Assembly (NCBI GenBank): GCA_005239945.1
Contig: SBAY01000346.1
Span: 1 to 34,798 of the forward strand
Reading direction: 5' to 3'
Source of the DNA: Nitrospira sp.
GTDB taxonomy: Bacteria > UBA9089 > CG2-30-40-21 > SBAY01
Length of the DNA: 34,798 bases
The notes under the pieces were generated by a model. The model saw only the letters and a program-made list of their open reading frames with translations. It had not been told where the DNA came from and did no database searches. A program made the position numbers and the translations under genes. Positions 14,450-23,198 of this stretch are shown here, piece by piece (position 1 is the first letter of the stretch; each line of letters opens with the position of its first letter).

Positions 14450-15493
14450 TCATGGGAGATGTTTGACAATCTCCGGTCCTATTATCTTTGTTATTCCCAG
14501 CGGAACCTTTTTTATTAATCTTTTTGCCCATCGATATTCCCAGCTTAAAATTCCTGGATCGGGCATTTTATCAATTTCATTTAAATAATATTGATAGTGT
14601 AATGGTTTTGGTTCAAATCCAAAATTTTCTTTAAACTCAAAAGAGCCTGTGCCTTTTTTAGATTTACCAAAATCAAAAAATTTATATCCATTTTCAATAC
14701 CATATTCCATTAACTTCCAATACATCAGGTTATTCGGCGAATATTCAAGGGACTTACTCAGGCAACCCCCATAATACGGGATAATCATATCTTTAAATAA
14801 GAAGGTCAGGACACTGGCTACAACCTCTTCTTTATGCCTGATGAATACCATAACTATTCGTTTATCAAATTCTTCTTTAAGTGTTTTAAAATATTTAAAA
14901 GGTAAAATAAATGAACCTAAATTTCTTAAGCTATGGGCAAAGATAGGATAAAAATCCTCTAATCTATCTATTCCCTCAAAACTAATTTCTACCTCTAAAT
15001 CCGATTTTATTCCCTTTCGAACGGCACCTCTTGCTTTTCTTTTCAGCCCATTCCATAAGGTTTCTACTTTATCCGGTAACTCTATGATAAATGTGTAGTG
15101 AATAGGATTTTCTATCAACCCAAAATTATTTTCATAAAGATTTCTTAATTCAAGATAATCAACATTTTTTTCTTTAGCTAATTTTTTTGCCTCTTCAAAG
15201 AGAAACAGCGAGGTTTCTTCATCATCTGCACAAATTCCGCCATAAACCGCAAAAGGGATAGAAATTAATGCCTTACCCAAAAACCTACTTTTAGTCAGAA
15301 ATAAAGGTAATATCCCCTTTACTCGTCCATCTTCTTCAGCCATCAAATAAAATGGTTCATATCCCAATACCTTTTCCAGTAAATTTTTCCATCCAAGTTG
15401 ATGAAAAAAGGTTGCTGTCCTGGATTTTTCTATATATTCATCCCATTTCTTATTACTTGAGGAATCATTTTTCGATACTAATTGAATATACAT
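14450..15493 (-). CDS. FemAB-like (GNAT-fold) protein, exosortase-locus type
   Basis: About 347 residues from ATG 15493; a GTG just before it is less likely. It resembles the PEP-CTERM-system FemAB-related family (TIGR03019): N-terminal ATFFHQLGWKNLLEKVLGYE, PFAVYGGICADDEE, a double GNAT-like fold and a C-terminal FFDFGKSKKGTGSFEFKENF block. Classical FemAB enzymes transfer aminoacyl groups from tRNA to peptidoglycan precursors. The members in exopolysaccharide loci have no proven substrate, but acylation of a sugar or peptide amino group is expected. It has its own near-consensus promoter about 200 nt upstream. The neighbouring fused GT and PIG-L deacetylase match the usual company of this family. 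Confidence 0.85.
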   Translation of the reverse strand: MYIQLVSKNDSSSNKKWDEYIEKSRTATFFHQLGWKNLLEKVLGYEPFYLMAEEDGRVKGILPLFLTKSRFLGKALISIPFAVYGGICADDEETSLFLFEEAKKLAKEKNVDYLELRNLYENNFGLIENPIHYTFIIELPDKVETLWNGLKRKARGAVRKGIKSDLEVEISFEGIDRLEDFYPIFAHSLRNLGSFILPFKYFKTLKEEFDKRIVMVFIRHKEEVVASVLTFLFKDMIIPYYGGCLSKSLEYSPNNLMYWKLMEYGIENGYKFFDFGKSKKGTGSFEFKENFGFEPKPLHYQYYLNEIDKMPDPGILSWEYRWAKRLIKKVPLGITKIIGPEIVKHLP

Positions 15494-15571
15494 CACTTCA
15501 TTTTTTTAATAATTTCAAATAAAAAATCCCAGGCATAAAGGCATACAACTTAAATTGTTCAGGCTTTATCT

Positions 15572-15650
15572 TTTCTAAAAACAAGCCTACCTTCTCCTGA
15601 GATTTATTAATAAACTTGAATATATTACTTATTCAAGGAGTTTTTAGAAA
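15572..15650. repeat. Inverted repeat in the FemAB leader
   Basis: TTTCTAAAAAC (15572-15582) and GTTTTTAGAAA (15640-15650) pair perfectly. Inside them a 7-bp hairpin, TTGAATA/TATTCAA, sits at about 15616-15636. The structure lies between the FemAB promoter and its start codon, so it would be part of the 5' leader. Confidence 0.6.
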
Positions 15651-15690
15651 TAAAAATTAATAACTATAAATAAATTCTCTATTATAAATT

Positions 15691-15719
15691 ATTATACCAC
15701 ATAATTTCTATTTTGTCAA
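15691..15719 (-). promoter_or_regulatory. Consensus sigma70 promoter of the FemAB-like gene
   Basis: On the - strand a perfect TTGACA (15714-15719) and a perfect TATAAT (15691-15696) are separated by 17 bp. It begins 38 nt after the stop codon of the giant gene and gives a leader of about 190 nt. Confidence 0.85.
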
Positions 15720-15756
15720 GTGCAAAATCAAAAGATTTTCAACTTTTTGAAAAATT

Positions 15757-18700
15757 TTATTTAACTATCCCTAATTTACCTTTTTTTATATCTCCTCTAT
15801 CATTAGTAATTATATAGATGTAAATACCAGAAGCTACTTTTTCATCTTTAACATCCCAATATTTATCTTCCCCTGATAGAGATTTTTCTTCCCAGACTAA
15901 TTCCCCGGCAATATTAAATACCTTAATTCTTGAGTTAGTAGTTAAACCTATAAAACTTACCTTCTCTTTAGCTGGATTAGGATATGCAATAGTCATTTCA
16001 TTAAATGATTTTCCATTTACCATAATGTTACTCTCTCCATAAATTAGATTAAATACATCTCCCTCTCTATTTACAAATTTTGTATCTCTAACATCAAAAG
16101 TTATCTTTGTATCCCCTGATTTCTTAGCAACAAAGGGGATTAATGCTAGCTCTCCAGAACCAGAAATAGAATTGATAATAGTAGGGTCCAGTCCAAAACA
16201 AAATCTTATTTCACCCTTAATATTATCACCATCCTGATTAATTATAAAAATATCATTTAGAGGTGGGAAGTTACCTGCGCTAATTTGAATTCCTGGAGTA
16301 TTGGGTTTACAATCAACTAATTCAAGTTTCTGCGGGTCAAACTTAATATAACATTGTCCTCCTATAAAATTGTTTCCAGATAATTTAACTTGCAAAATAA
16401 AGTTTTCCCCAACTTCAACAATTTTTACAGAAGGTAAAATACTTAATTCTATAGGCAAGATAAGTTTTTGAGTAGATTTAGATAAAGCCCTTGATTTAGA
16501 AGCAACTTTACCAAAATTTACATAAAAAATAGGATAATCCAATATGTCTATTATACTATCTCCTGTCCAATCAGCTCTTGGATCCCAATTATTATCTCCC
16601 CAGGTAGAGCCAAAGGCTAAGTAGTAAATTGGGTAATCAAGAATATCTACAACTCCATCAGAATTTGCATCGCCATTAAGTAATGTCCTGGTTGCTAATC
16701 TTATAATCATATTAGATGTAACTACAACATTTGTCCAGGTAGCAGATGATGCCCCTGGGATTTTAGCGGTAAGTGTATAAGTTTGTGGGGAAAGATTTTT
16801 AATGATAAAATAACCGATATCGTCAGTAAAGACTTTCTGATTTGATTCAACTACTGTTATTTCAATATCTCTATGAGTATTTATATTATTTATCCTATGA
16901 GGAATATCTAATAAAGCATAGCCTTCTATATCTCCTAATGGTAAAATTGTAATAGTTCCATTAGAGATAACAAAAGGAATATCGCCATAAGTACTTACCA
17001 TCTTAGTTTGGTAAAGTGTTTCAAGAGAAAAATAAATAGTAGAGGTACCTACATCTTTTGCTAAAAAAGTAATATAGGCGATATCTCCACTACCAGAAAG
17101 AGGTTCATTTTGCGGAGGAATAACAAATATATATTCTATTGTTCCCACAAGATTATTTACATCATTTTTTATTATTGATACATTTTCTGGTAAAAATGGT
17201 CCTTTACTTATTTGTATTCCCGTATTTCCTGAATTACTATCTTGAACTTCTAAATATTGCCTATCAAATTTAAGATAGATTTGTGCTCCAATTAAGGCTT
17301 TAATTCCAATAATTTTTATTGCTAAGGTAAAAGTAGCATTTTTAATTTCCTGAGTTATTTCAGGGTCAATCATTAAATTTGTTTGATTAGCAACAGCTGT
17401 AAATTCTATTGGGGATCCGGATAGAGTCTCATTTACTGCAGTTACTCTATATGTTCCCGGGATATCACCCAGGGTAAGGTAAGTTAATGCATTCCCTTGA
17501 GTATCCGTAATTGATGAAGTTACAGATAAGGTTTGTCCATTAGCATTAACTGGAGTTGCCTTAATCTTAAATTCAACATTTACATTGGAGATAGGATTAT
17601 TATACTCATCCGTTACTATAACTACTAATGGTAAAGCCAGGGTAGTATTTATAACTCCTGATTGGTTATCTCCACTAAATAAAGTAATAGTAGAAGGAGT
17701 TCCTGGTGTTACAATTATCTCAGCAGAAGCATTAATTAAGCCATAACTTGCTATTATTGAACCAGAGCCAGGAGTAGTATCAGCAGTAAATATAGTTGCT
17801 GTAGCAGTAGTAATAGATAAAGTTCCTATTTCTCCAATAATTTGCCAGGTAAAGACTAAATTTGGAATTTGGTTATTATACTGGTCATAACCAATGGCTG
17901 TAAATTCACAGGAAGTATTTGCTTTCAGGTGAATATTATCAGGATTTACAACTATCTTTGTTAATGTTGATTGAGTGCCCGCTTGCAATTGGTACTCGGT
18001 CCATAAATATACCTGATTTGTCCTTCCAGTCCATCCATGAATCTTAGTTTCTGAATTTGGGTATTTTCGTGGATGATAGTTTATTTTAGACCTTTGCGTT
18101 GAATTTAACAGGGTACCTCCTGGCTCCTGCCAATAGAATGTGCCATCTCTAAATAGCTGTCGTGCCAGGTTTAAATACTCATCATCATTTGTTAAAAGAT
18201 AACAATAAGCAAAGAGGTTCGTGAAGAAAAAATCATAAATTACTTCTCCATTGGTATTATTGCTTCCTTCTATCCATGTCATTGGTGTTTGAAACGGCAT
18301 ATATTGAATTTCTACAGAATATCCTCCAGAAAGACCGTATCCCTTTAACCAATTTGCCATTCTTAAGAGCAGCTCTTTCAACTCTTCATCTTTAGTCAGG
18401 TAATGTAATTCAATTAAAGGGTCTATAACATAACTATAAAGATTCATATATTGAGTAGTGGTGTCAGGTTCACTATATCCCCAATACCCTCTTTTTCCTC
18501 TTTTAACTTCCATCCAGAGCAGACTATTTTTAGCAATAGATTTAGCTAAATTTAAATAATCATTATTACCAGTTACCCGATATAAATTTATTAAGTTTAA
18601 TATACTCCAGCCTTGATTTCTAATTTCGTAGTGCTCAACATTTGTCTGTTCAACCTGATATATTTTCCTCCAGTAATTAATAACTGCTTGCCCATTCTTT

Positions 18701-20604
18701 AAAGCCGCCTCCAATGCCCTTTTATCCCCTGTGAGAAGATAGTCCAGAATTAATCCGTTATTCCATGTGTGTGTTGGCTTTGGAGTATATTCTCGGTATG
18801 GATACTCCCTTAAGTCACCATGCTCACCTTTTTCATATCGCTGCCAGTATCCAAACCAGAGACTATTAGACTCGTTACCTATGGATTGATATTGGTCAAT
18901 ATCATATCTATGTCTGCACATTTCAAGTCCAAGATCAAAAAATCCATAATCTTGTGTTCTTATAAAATGTAATAACATAGAATATGGCCAATCATAATGT
19001 AGTGAGCACCATCCATCATACCAGGGTAAGTCTCCAAAACTAAACCATCCATACCAATCAATATTATAATTTACATAGGTTGTGCTCCGATTTTCTCTTT
19101 GTGTATATATTGTCAACGGAGGAATATCATCTTGCCATTCTGAATCTTCAAGATGTATCTTACAGCGTTGTAATTGTTCAAATCGGGCTAATGCTTCATT
19201 TATCTCTGGAGTATCATGGGTTAATCCTGCTGGTGCAATCATCCCTAATGCCTCTGAATCTACATACCAATTAGAAGGGGCAAGTCCAAATAAAGGGGTA
19301 TTGAATGCCTTAATTAAATTTTGCGTCTTGACTAAGTCTTTACTACCTGAATAAAAACGATAGAAGATTTCATAAGTTTTGTATCTTCCTCCTTCAAATT
19401 GATAATTGCCGGCTTGTTGCCCGGTAGAATTATGAGGCCAATAATCCTCTTTAGGCCATAACCCTAATGAAAGTTTGTTATTACTAAAAGAAATTGACTT
19501 GTCATAGTTTTGCCAGAAGTTTTTAATACATACTGTTACTCCAAAATTGCCATCATTTATATCTACCCACCCAGTTGTTCTACTTCCATTTCCTACTTGA
19601 ATATCATTCTTTTTAATAGTGTAGAAAAAGTTTTTAGATTCATCTTTTTCGTCTATTATTTGATGCCCTTGATATAAATAAAAAATCTCATTATTATTGT
19701 AAGTCTCCGTATAATTATCCGTAGATATATCTTTATTTGCACCTGTTTTAAGATTTAAATTCATAGATAGTTCGTCAAAGTATAACCATTCTTCTTTAAG
19801 AGATTCAGCATGGTCTTTATATAACCCATTATTTTCTAATGTGTAAAAAACCTTTAGATAGTCTTTTCCAGCATAGGCATGGATTCTAATTGTATAGGCA
19901 ATATATTCTGGCAATATAGTCTCATCATATTTTTTATATCCACCTTTTATTTTAATTACTACCCTGGTTGGTCCTTCCTCTTCTATCTCCACTTCTTTTG
20001 GGGCTATGAGGCTGGAAGAAAAAGTGCCGGGATAATTCCCATATAATCCATCTATTGGACCGCCAATAAGGCAGTCTGAAATAATAATGTTATTGTCTAA
20101 CCTATCAGGTTCAACTATCTTTTCTGAATCCTCAAAAGATTTGTTATTGTTCTTATCAATCCATACCCCATCAAATAAATTAAAATGCTCTTTGCTGATT
20201 ATAAATTTCATTGGACCGGTAATCACCGTAGTATTTGTAGCAAATTCTGTTACTTTTAACTCAGAATCAGGAGTATTCCCAGCACCATCGGTAAGGTAAT
20301 AGATCTTTTGTTCCTCCTGGGTTACATCTGCCTGGAAATCCACTAATAGCCATTTAACACTTCCATCATCCCAATTGGCTAATGATTTAAATTGAGCCAG
20401 AGCCGTTCCTCCAGATAAAGAAACTGCCTGATCTGAAGAAAGTATCCCTTTAGGAAAAGGAATACCACAGGTTACTGGTTCATTTATTCGTGGTACCCCT
20501 ACCCGTTCTTTAACAATAAGAGGGATATTAAACGCCTCTAAGGAATTGTTAGAAAAAGATAAAATAAGGGTCAATATAGTTAGTAACTTTAACCACTTAT
20601 ACAT
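15757..20604 (-). CDS. Giant secreted protein: exo-rhamnogalacturonan-lyase-like enzyme with Ig, cohesin, dockerin and sorting modules
   Basis: About 1615 residues from ATG 20604, chosen because GGGGAG precedes it and MYKWLKLLTILTLILSF is a signal peptide. Order by approximate residue: 25-110, PcRGLX/YetA-like RIFT-barrel domain (RVGVPRINEPVTCGIPFPKG, WDDGSVKWLL); about 110-870, middle and all-helical toroid domains (GWCSLHYDWPYSM); about 880-1070, two bacterial Ig-like domains (YDQYNNQIPNLVFTW and TDEYNNPISNVNVEF); about 1075-1220, cohesin-like domain; about 1223-1305, carboxypeptidase-regulatory-like domain; about 1305-1365, dockerin with two Ca loops (DANSDGVVDILD, DWTGDSIIDILD); about 1385-1530, second cohesin-like domain; about 1535-1615, FlgD-Ig/T9SS-like end (YPNPAKEK, FNIAGELVWEE, ASGIYIYI). 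The enzyme half suggests polysaccharide lyase or related glycan activity outside the cell. It has its own promoter and a roughly 430-nt leader. Confidence 0.85.
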   Translation of the reverse strand: MYKWLKLLTILTLILSFSNNSLEAFNIPLIVKERVGVPRINEPVTCGIPFPKGILSSDQAVSLSGGTALAQFKSLANWDDGSVKWLLVDFQADVTQEEQKIYYLTDGAGNTPDSELKVTEFATNTTVITGPMKFIISKEHFNLFDGVWIDKNNNKSFEDSEKIVEPDRLDNNIIISDCLIGGPIDGLYGNYPGTFSSSLIAPKEVEIEEEGPTRVVIKIKGGYKKYDETILPEYIAYTIRIHAYAGKDYLKVFYTLENNGLYKDHAESLKEEWLYFDELSMNLNLKTGANKDISTDNYTETYNNNEIFYLYQGHQIIDEKDESKNFFYTIKKNDIQVGNGSRTTGWVDINDGNFGVTVCIKNFWQNYDKSISFSNNKLSLGLWPKEDYWPHNSTGQQAGNYQFEGGRYKTYEIFYRFYSGSKDLVKTQNLIKAFNTPLFGLAPSNWYVDSEALGMIAPAGLTHDTPEINEALARFEQLQRCKIHLEDSEWQDDIPPLTIYTQRENRSTTYVNYNIDWYGWFSFGDLPWYDGWCSLHYDWPYSMLLHFIRTQDYGFFDLGLEMCRHRYDIDQYQSIGNESNSLWFGYWQRYEKGEHGDLREYPYREYTPKPTHTWNNGLILDYLLTGDKRALEAALKNGQAVINYWRKIYQVEQTNVEHYEIRNQGWSILNLINLYRVTGNNDYLNLAKSIAKNSLLWMEVKRGKRGYWGYSEPDTTTQYMNLYSYVIDPLIELHYLTKDEELKELLLRMANWLKGYGLSGGYSVEIQYMPFQTPMTWIEGSNNTNGEVIYDFFFTNLFAYCYLLTNDDEYLNLARQLFRDGTFYWQEPGGTLLNSTQRSKINYHPRKYPNSETKIHGWTGRTNQVYLWTEYQLQAGTQSTLTKIVVNPDNIHLKANTSCEFTAIGYDQYNNQIPNLVFTWQIIGEIGTLSITTATATIFTADTTPGSGSIIASYGLINASAEIIVTPGTPSTITLFSGDNQSGVINTTLALPLVVIVTDEYNNPISNVNVEFKIKATPVNANGQTLSVTSSITDTQGNALTYLTLGDIPGTYRVTAVNETLSGSPIEFTAVANQTNLMIDPEITQEIKNATFTLAIKIIGIKALIGAQIYLKFDRQYLEVQDSNSGNTGIQISKGPFLPENVSIIKNDVNNLVGTIEYIFVIPPQNEPLSGSGDIAYITFLAKDVGTSTIYFSLETLYQTKMVSTYGDIPFVISNGTITILPLGDIEGYALLDIPHRINNINTHRDIEITVVESNQKVFTDDIGYFIIKNLSPQTYTLTAKIPGASSATWTNVVVTSNMIIRLATRTLLNGDANSDGVVDILDYPIYYLAFGSTWGDNNWDPRADWTGDSIIDILDYPIFYVNFGKVASKSRALSKSTQKLILPIELSILPSVKIVEVGENFILQVKLSGNNFIGGQCYIKFDPQKLELVDCKPNTPGIQISAGNFPPLNDIFIINQDGDNIKGEIRFCFGLDPTIINSISGSGELALIPFVAKKSGDTKITFDVRDTKFVNREGDVFNLIYGESNIMVNGKSFNEMTIAYPNPAKEKVSFIGLTTNSRIKVFNIAGELVWEEKSLSGEDKYWDVKDEKVASGIYIYIITNDRGDIKKGKLGIVK

Positions 20605-20677
20605 TTTCTCTCCCCTACCTTTTAAATATGTAATCATTCAGCCAACTGCAAATTTTTCATGGTAAGTAATTGCAAAG

Positions 20678-20784
20678 TGTAAAATGGATAATAAGAAATT
20701 AAAAATTAACATATTTTGCCTAGTTTAGCACTCTTTTAAAGTTTTTTTATTTTACATTTCTCATTAGACAATATCCATTTTACA
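20678..20784. repeat. Inverted repeat in the leader of the giant gene
   Basis: TGTAAAATGGATA (20678-20690) and TATCCATTTTACA (20772-20784) are perfect 13-bp complements. ATAAGAAA and TTTCTTAT just beyond them are also complementary. It would fold about 75 nt upstream of the start codon. Confidence 0.7.
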
Positions 20785-21041
20785 GTTTCTTATCCTTTAT
20801 CTAAAGAACAACCTGAATGGTTACTTAAATATGTCACAAAACCATTTTCTCTGATTTTTAGGGATATGATCAATTAGTTGTAGTCTATCACTGGGTAAAA
20901 AAACACATATATATATATCTTCAAATAAAGCAAAGGTCTTCACTCTTTTGTCTTTTTATCAAAAGGTTACTTTCTAAGGCAGGATATATCTAAAAAACTT
21001 AAAATCTAAAGATTATAAGTTTGAAATTTCTTTATAACTAT

Positions 21042-21070
21042 ATTATACCACAAAAATATTGATTTGTCAA
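21042..21070 (-). promoter_or_regulatory. Consensus sigma70 promoter of the giant gene
   Basis: On the - strand a perfect TTGACA (21065-21070) and a perfect TATAAT (21042-21047) are 17 bp apart. The surrounding sequence resembles the FemAB promoter, including the GTGGTATAAT context, which suggests co-regulation or shared ancestry of the two promoters. A run of seven G (21071-21077) lies directly upstream of the -35. Confidence 0.85.
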
Positions 21071-21078
21071 GGGGGGGA

Positions 21079-21101
21079 ACAAATTTTTTTTGAAAATTTG
21101 T
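21079..21101. terminator. Hairpin between the small membrane protein gene and the giant-gene promoter
   Basis: ACAAATTTT/AAAATTTGT form a 9-bp stem with a 5-nt loop, about 90 nt after the stop of the 78-residue gene. It lacks a following U-tract on the - strand (C-rich sequence follows), so it is at best a weak terminator. Confidence 0.4.
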
Positions 21102-21188
21102 CATAAAAAGAAGAAAATAGGTAAAAAATAGGTTTTGAAGAACCAAAATTTACAGTGATAGATGTTATAAATGATGAAGGTTTTTGAA

Positions 21189-21425
21189 TTAGTTTTCTCT
21201 TTTTATCCTCCAACTCCAGATTATTATAGAAGCAGATAACCACCATAATAATGCCAGAGTAATAACCGTCAATTTATCCCCTGCATTTAAAAAAGGTAAA
21301 TTTATTTTTATTAAAAACCATATTATATTAATGATGGGGAATAAAACTCCTATCATTATTGCTGGCACCAAAATCACTTTAGGCACCATCCATTTAATTT
21401 TAAATAAGTTATACTGTTTTTTCAT
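21189..21425 (-). CDS. Small two-helix membrane protein
   Basis: 78 residues with two predicted membrane helices: about residues 14-38 (VPKVILVPAIMIGVLFPIIN and onward) and about 52-70 (LTVITLALLWWLSASIIIW), basic at both ends. I do not recognise a family. It begins 11 nt after the stop of the PSD-like gene and likely depends on that gene's promoter and translation, since its own SD is weak. The tight spacing suggests a functional link with the PSD-like enzyme, for example as a membrane partner. It could also be a chance pairing; nothing in the sequence shows a reaction. Confidence 0.65.
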   Translation of the reverse strand: MKKQYNLFKIKWMVPKVILVPAIMIGVLFPIINIIWFLIKINLPFLNAGDKLTVITLALLWWLSASIIIWSWRIKREN

Positions 21426-21436
21426 CTTTTTATTAT

Positions 21437-22105
21437 TTAATATTTAGCCACAATAGTTTCACCTGCTATGACCTCATCAAGTGGACAAACCAATACATTG
21501 ACCTTAACTGGTAATTCTAATACAATCGTACTTCCTGCAAGTACCCTTCCAAGTCTCTGTCCCATAGAAACAATATCACCCTCCTTTACAAAAACTTCAA
21601 TCCTACCTGCAAAGAAACTTGTTATTTGTCTTATTGCGACATTTCCTATCTCTGTCTCTAAGACTGTTATTTTTTGATAAGGAAGCATTTTCTTTGACCA
21701 ATATTTATTCACTTCAGCCTCCCCTTTTAGCTTTTTCCCTCCTCCTGTAATACTTATAACCTTTCCAGAAATAGGAATACGCTGAACATGAACATCCGTA
21801 TATCTCATTTCTATAATTATATGATAAGTATCTTTAATTTTTTTAATCCCTTTAACTACACCATCAGCAGGTGAAATGATTATATTAGGGTGGTTAGGGA
21901 TATTTCGCTTTGGGTCACGATTAAACCAGGCAAGAAAACGCTCATTAACTTTTTCATCTCCCTTAATTTCTATAATAGGTTTTGGGAAAAACCTGGTTAA
22001 TATAGGAGGGTAATTTGGAAAATAAACTATAACATAGATAGTAGGAATAGTAATACAAATAAAAAGTGTTAGTTTCAAAAATAGTTCTGCTTTGTTTTTT
22101 AACAT
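21437..22105 (-). CDS. Phosphatidylserine decarboxylase-like proenzyme
   Basis: About 222 residues from ATG 22105, which has GGAG 9 nt upstream; the in-frame TTG at 22120 is too close to the promoter. One N-terminal membrane helix is followed by the PSD core: WFNRDPKRNIP, then ISPADGVV, TDVHVQRIPISG with the catalytic His, and the self-cleavage site in VLAGSTIV, where Ser192 follows Gly. Most family members have LGST; here the Leu is Ala. The pyruvoyl enzyme would arise by cleavage between Gly and Ser. Known members make phosphatidylethanolamine at the inner membrane. In an exopolysaccharide locus it might instead decarboxylate another phospho-serine lipid or sugar derivative. No phosphatidylserine synthase gene is present nearby. 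Confidence 0.85.
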   Translation of the reverse strand: MLKNKAELFLKLTLFICITIPTIYVIVYFPNYPPILTRFFPKPIIEIKGDEKVNERFLAWFNRDPKRNIPNHPNIIISPADGVVKGIKKIKDTYHIIIEMRYTDVHVQRIPISGKVISITGGGKKLKGEAEVNKYWSKKMLPYQKITVLETEIGNVAIRQITSFFAGRIEVFVKEGDIVSMGQRLGRVLAGSTIVLELPVKVNVLVCPLDEVIAGETIVAKY

Positions 22106-22129
22106 TTTGTTCATCTCCAATAATAATTA

Positions 22130-22158
22130 ATAATACACAATAATTATTATTTTGTCAA
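22130..22158 (-). promoter_or_regulatory. Sigma70 promoter of the PSD-like gene
   Basis: On the - strand TTGACA (22153-22158) and TATTAT (22130-22135) are 17 bp apart. The -35 overlaps the TGA stop codon of the upstream polysaccharide deacetylase gene. The leader would be only about 18 nt before ATG 22105. Confidence 0.8.
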
Positions 22159-23195
22159 TTAAAAAAATAAAACCTGTTAATTCCTTGAATAACTTTTCTA
22201 AAAACAGGAATTATATTCCCTACATAAGGAAAAAAATCATTAGAACTATCAATATCTTTATGATAACCTCTTTTTACATAGTCTTCAAAGGTTAAAGTCT
22301 CAAATCTATCCGAGTTTGCATTTAAATAAGAACATAGCCTTTTAAATCGTTTTATTGTTATTATATCAGGCTTCATTTTAGAATATAAAACATCTGTCTT
22401 TTTTATAAAACTAAACGAATGCATAATTAATACAATCTCTTTTAAACCCCTTTGACATGCATCTTCTAATACCCTTTTTATTTCTTCAAAACATACCGCA
22501 TTAATATCTAACGGTTTATATTTAATAGAATTTAATAATTTAAATTCTATTAAATTAGTCACCGGAAATTCTATGATTGAATTTATCTTTTTAGCACAGT
22601 TAAATTTATCTTTAGTGATTATGAAACAATATTTATTTAAGTAAAAATAATTATAATTACTATCAATTAAAAAATCAAGTGTTTTTAAGGCATTAATTGT
22701 ATCAAGATTGGCTCTAAAGCCACCAGCTCTAAAGGCAATGGGAAATTCACCTAACCATTTATACAACAATTCTTTTCCTTCTTTAATTAATTCAATCTGT
22801 TCTTTTAAAGAATAGCTGGCTAATGAATCCGAAAGTACATTTTTAGGTATTATATCTTTAGAGTTTTTAGGTATATCCTTAAGCATTTTAAAACAAGGAT
22901 GGATGTGTAGTTGAACATCATGGCCACCATTTTTAATATAATCACACGTATTTTTTAGATTATCTTCTCCAAAATAATAATTAGACATTACTTCAACAAA
23001 AAATATTCCTTTCAGATTATTTGTCTTAAGTTCATTACAGATAAAAGGAATACCATATTCTTTTTCATTAATTTTTCCATAGATTCTTTTTTCAGGACCT
23101 ACCGGATTGAAGATTGGTGCCTGAAGGGTTCCAATGTTTCCCATACTGCATTCGGTATCTATGGTAATAAACACCTTTGTTCTTGTATTTCCCAT
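22155..23195 (-). CDS. Polysaccharide deacetylase family protein (NodB-like)
   Basis: 346 residues. The N-terminal motif ITIDTE, the metal-binding HDVQLHIHP block and IAFRAGGFRAN match the catalytic motifs of carbohydrate esterase family 4-like deacetylases (first Asp, His pair and Arg motif), although the spacing fits the divergent polysaccharide-deacetylase-like subgroup. No signal peptide is seen, so a cytoplasmic role on a lipid-linked or nucleotide-bound sugar is more likely than action on an exported polymer. It starts 3 nt after the ATP-grasp gene, so the two are almost certainly co-translated. SD AAGGA is present. Substrate unknown. Confidence 0.8.
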   Translation of the reverse strand: MGNTRTKVFITIDTECSMGNIGTLQAPIFNPVGPEKRIYGKINEKEYGIPFICNELKTNNLKGIFFVEVMSNYYFGEDNLKNTCDYIKNGGHDVQLHIHPCFKMLKDIPKNSKDIIPKNVLSDSLASYSLKEQIELIKEGKELLYKWLGEFPIAFRAGGFRANLDTINALKTLDFLIDSNYNYFYLNKYCFIITKDKFNCAKKINSIIEFPVTNLIEFKLLNSIKYKPLDINAVCFEEIKRVLEDACQRGLKEIVLIMHSFSFIKKTDVLYSKMKPDIITIKRFKRLCSYLNANSDRFETLTFEDYVKRGYHKDIDSSNDFFPYVGNIIPVFRKVIQGINRFYFFN

Positions 23196-23198
23196 AAT

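Larger units (their letters stand above)
20605..21188. other. 584-nt gap: long leader of the giant gene
   Basis: No gene is visible. It holds the promoter at 21042-21070, a hairpin at 21079-21101 and an inverted repeat at 20678-20784. I compared the transcribed strand by eye with common riboswitch signatures (cyclic-di-GMP in particular) and saw no match. Confidence 0.6.

Noticed and set aside
20605..21041. Riboswitch in the long leader of the giant gene
   Set aside because: By-eye comparison with common classes found no conserved core; only an inverted repeat is present. A covariance-model search would settle it.
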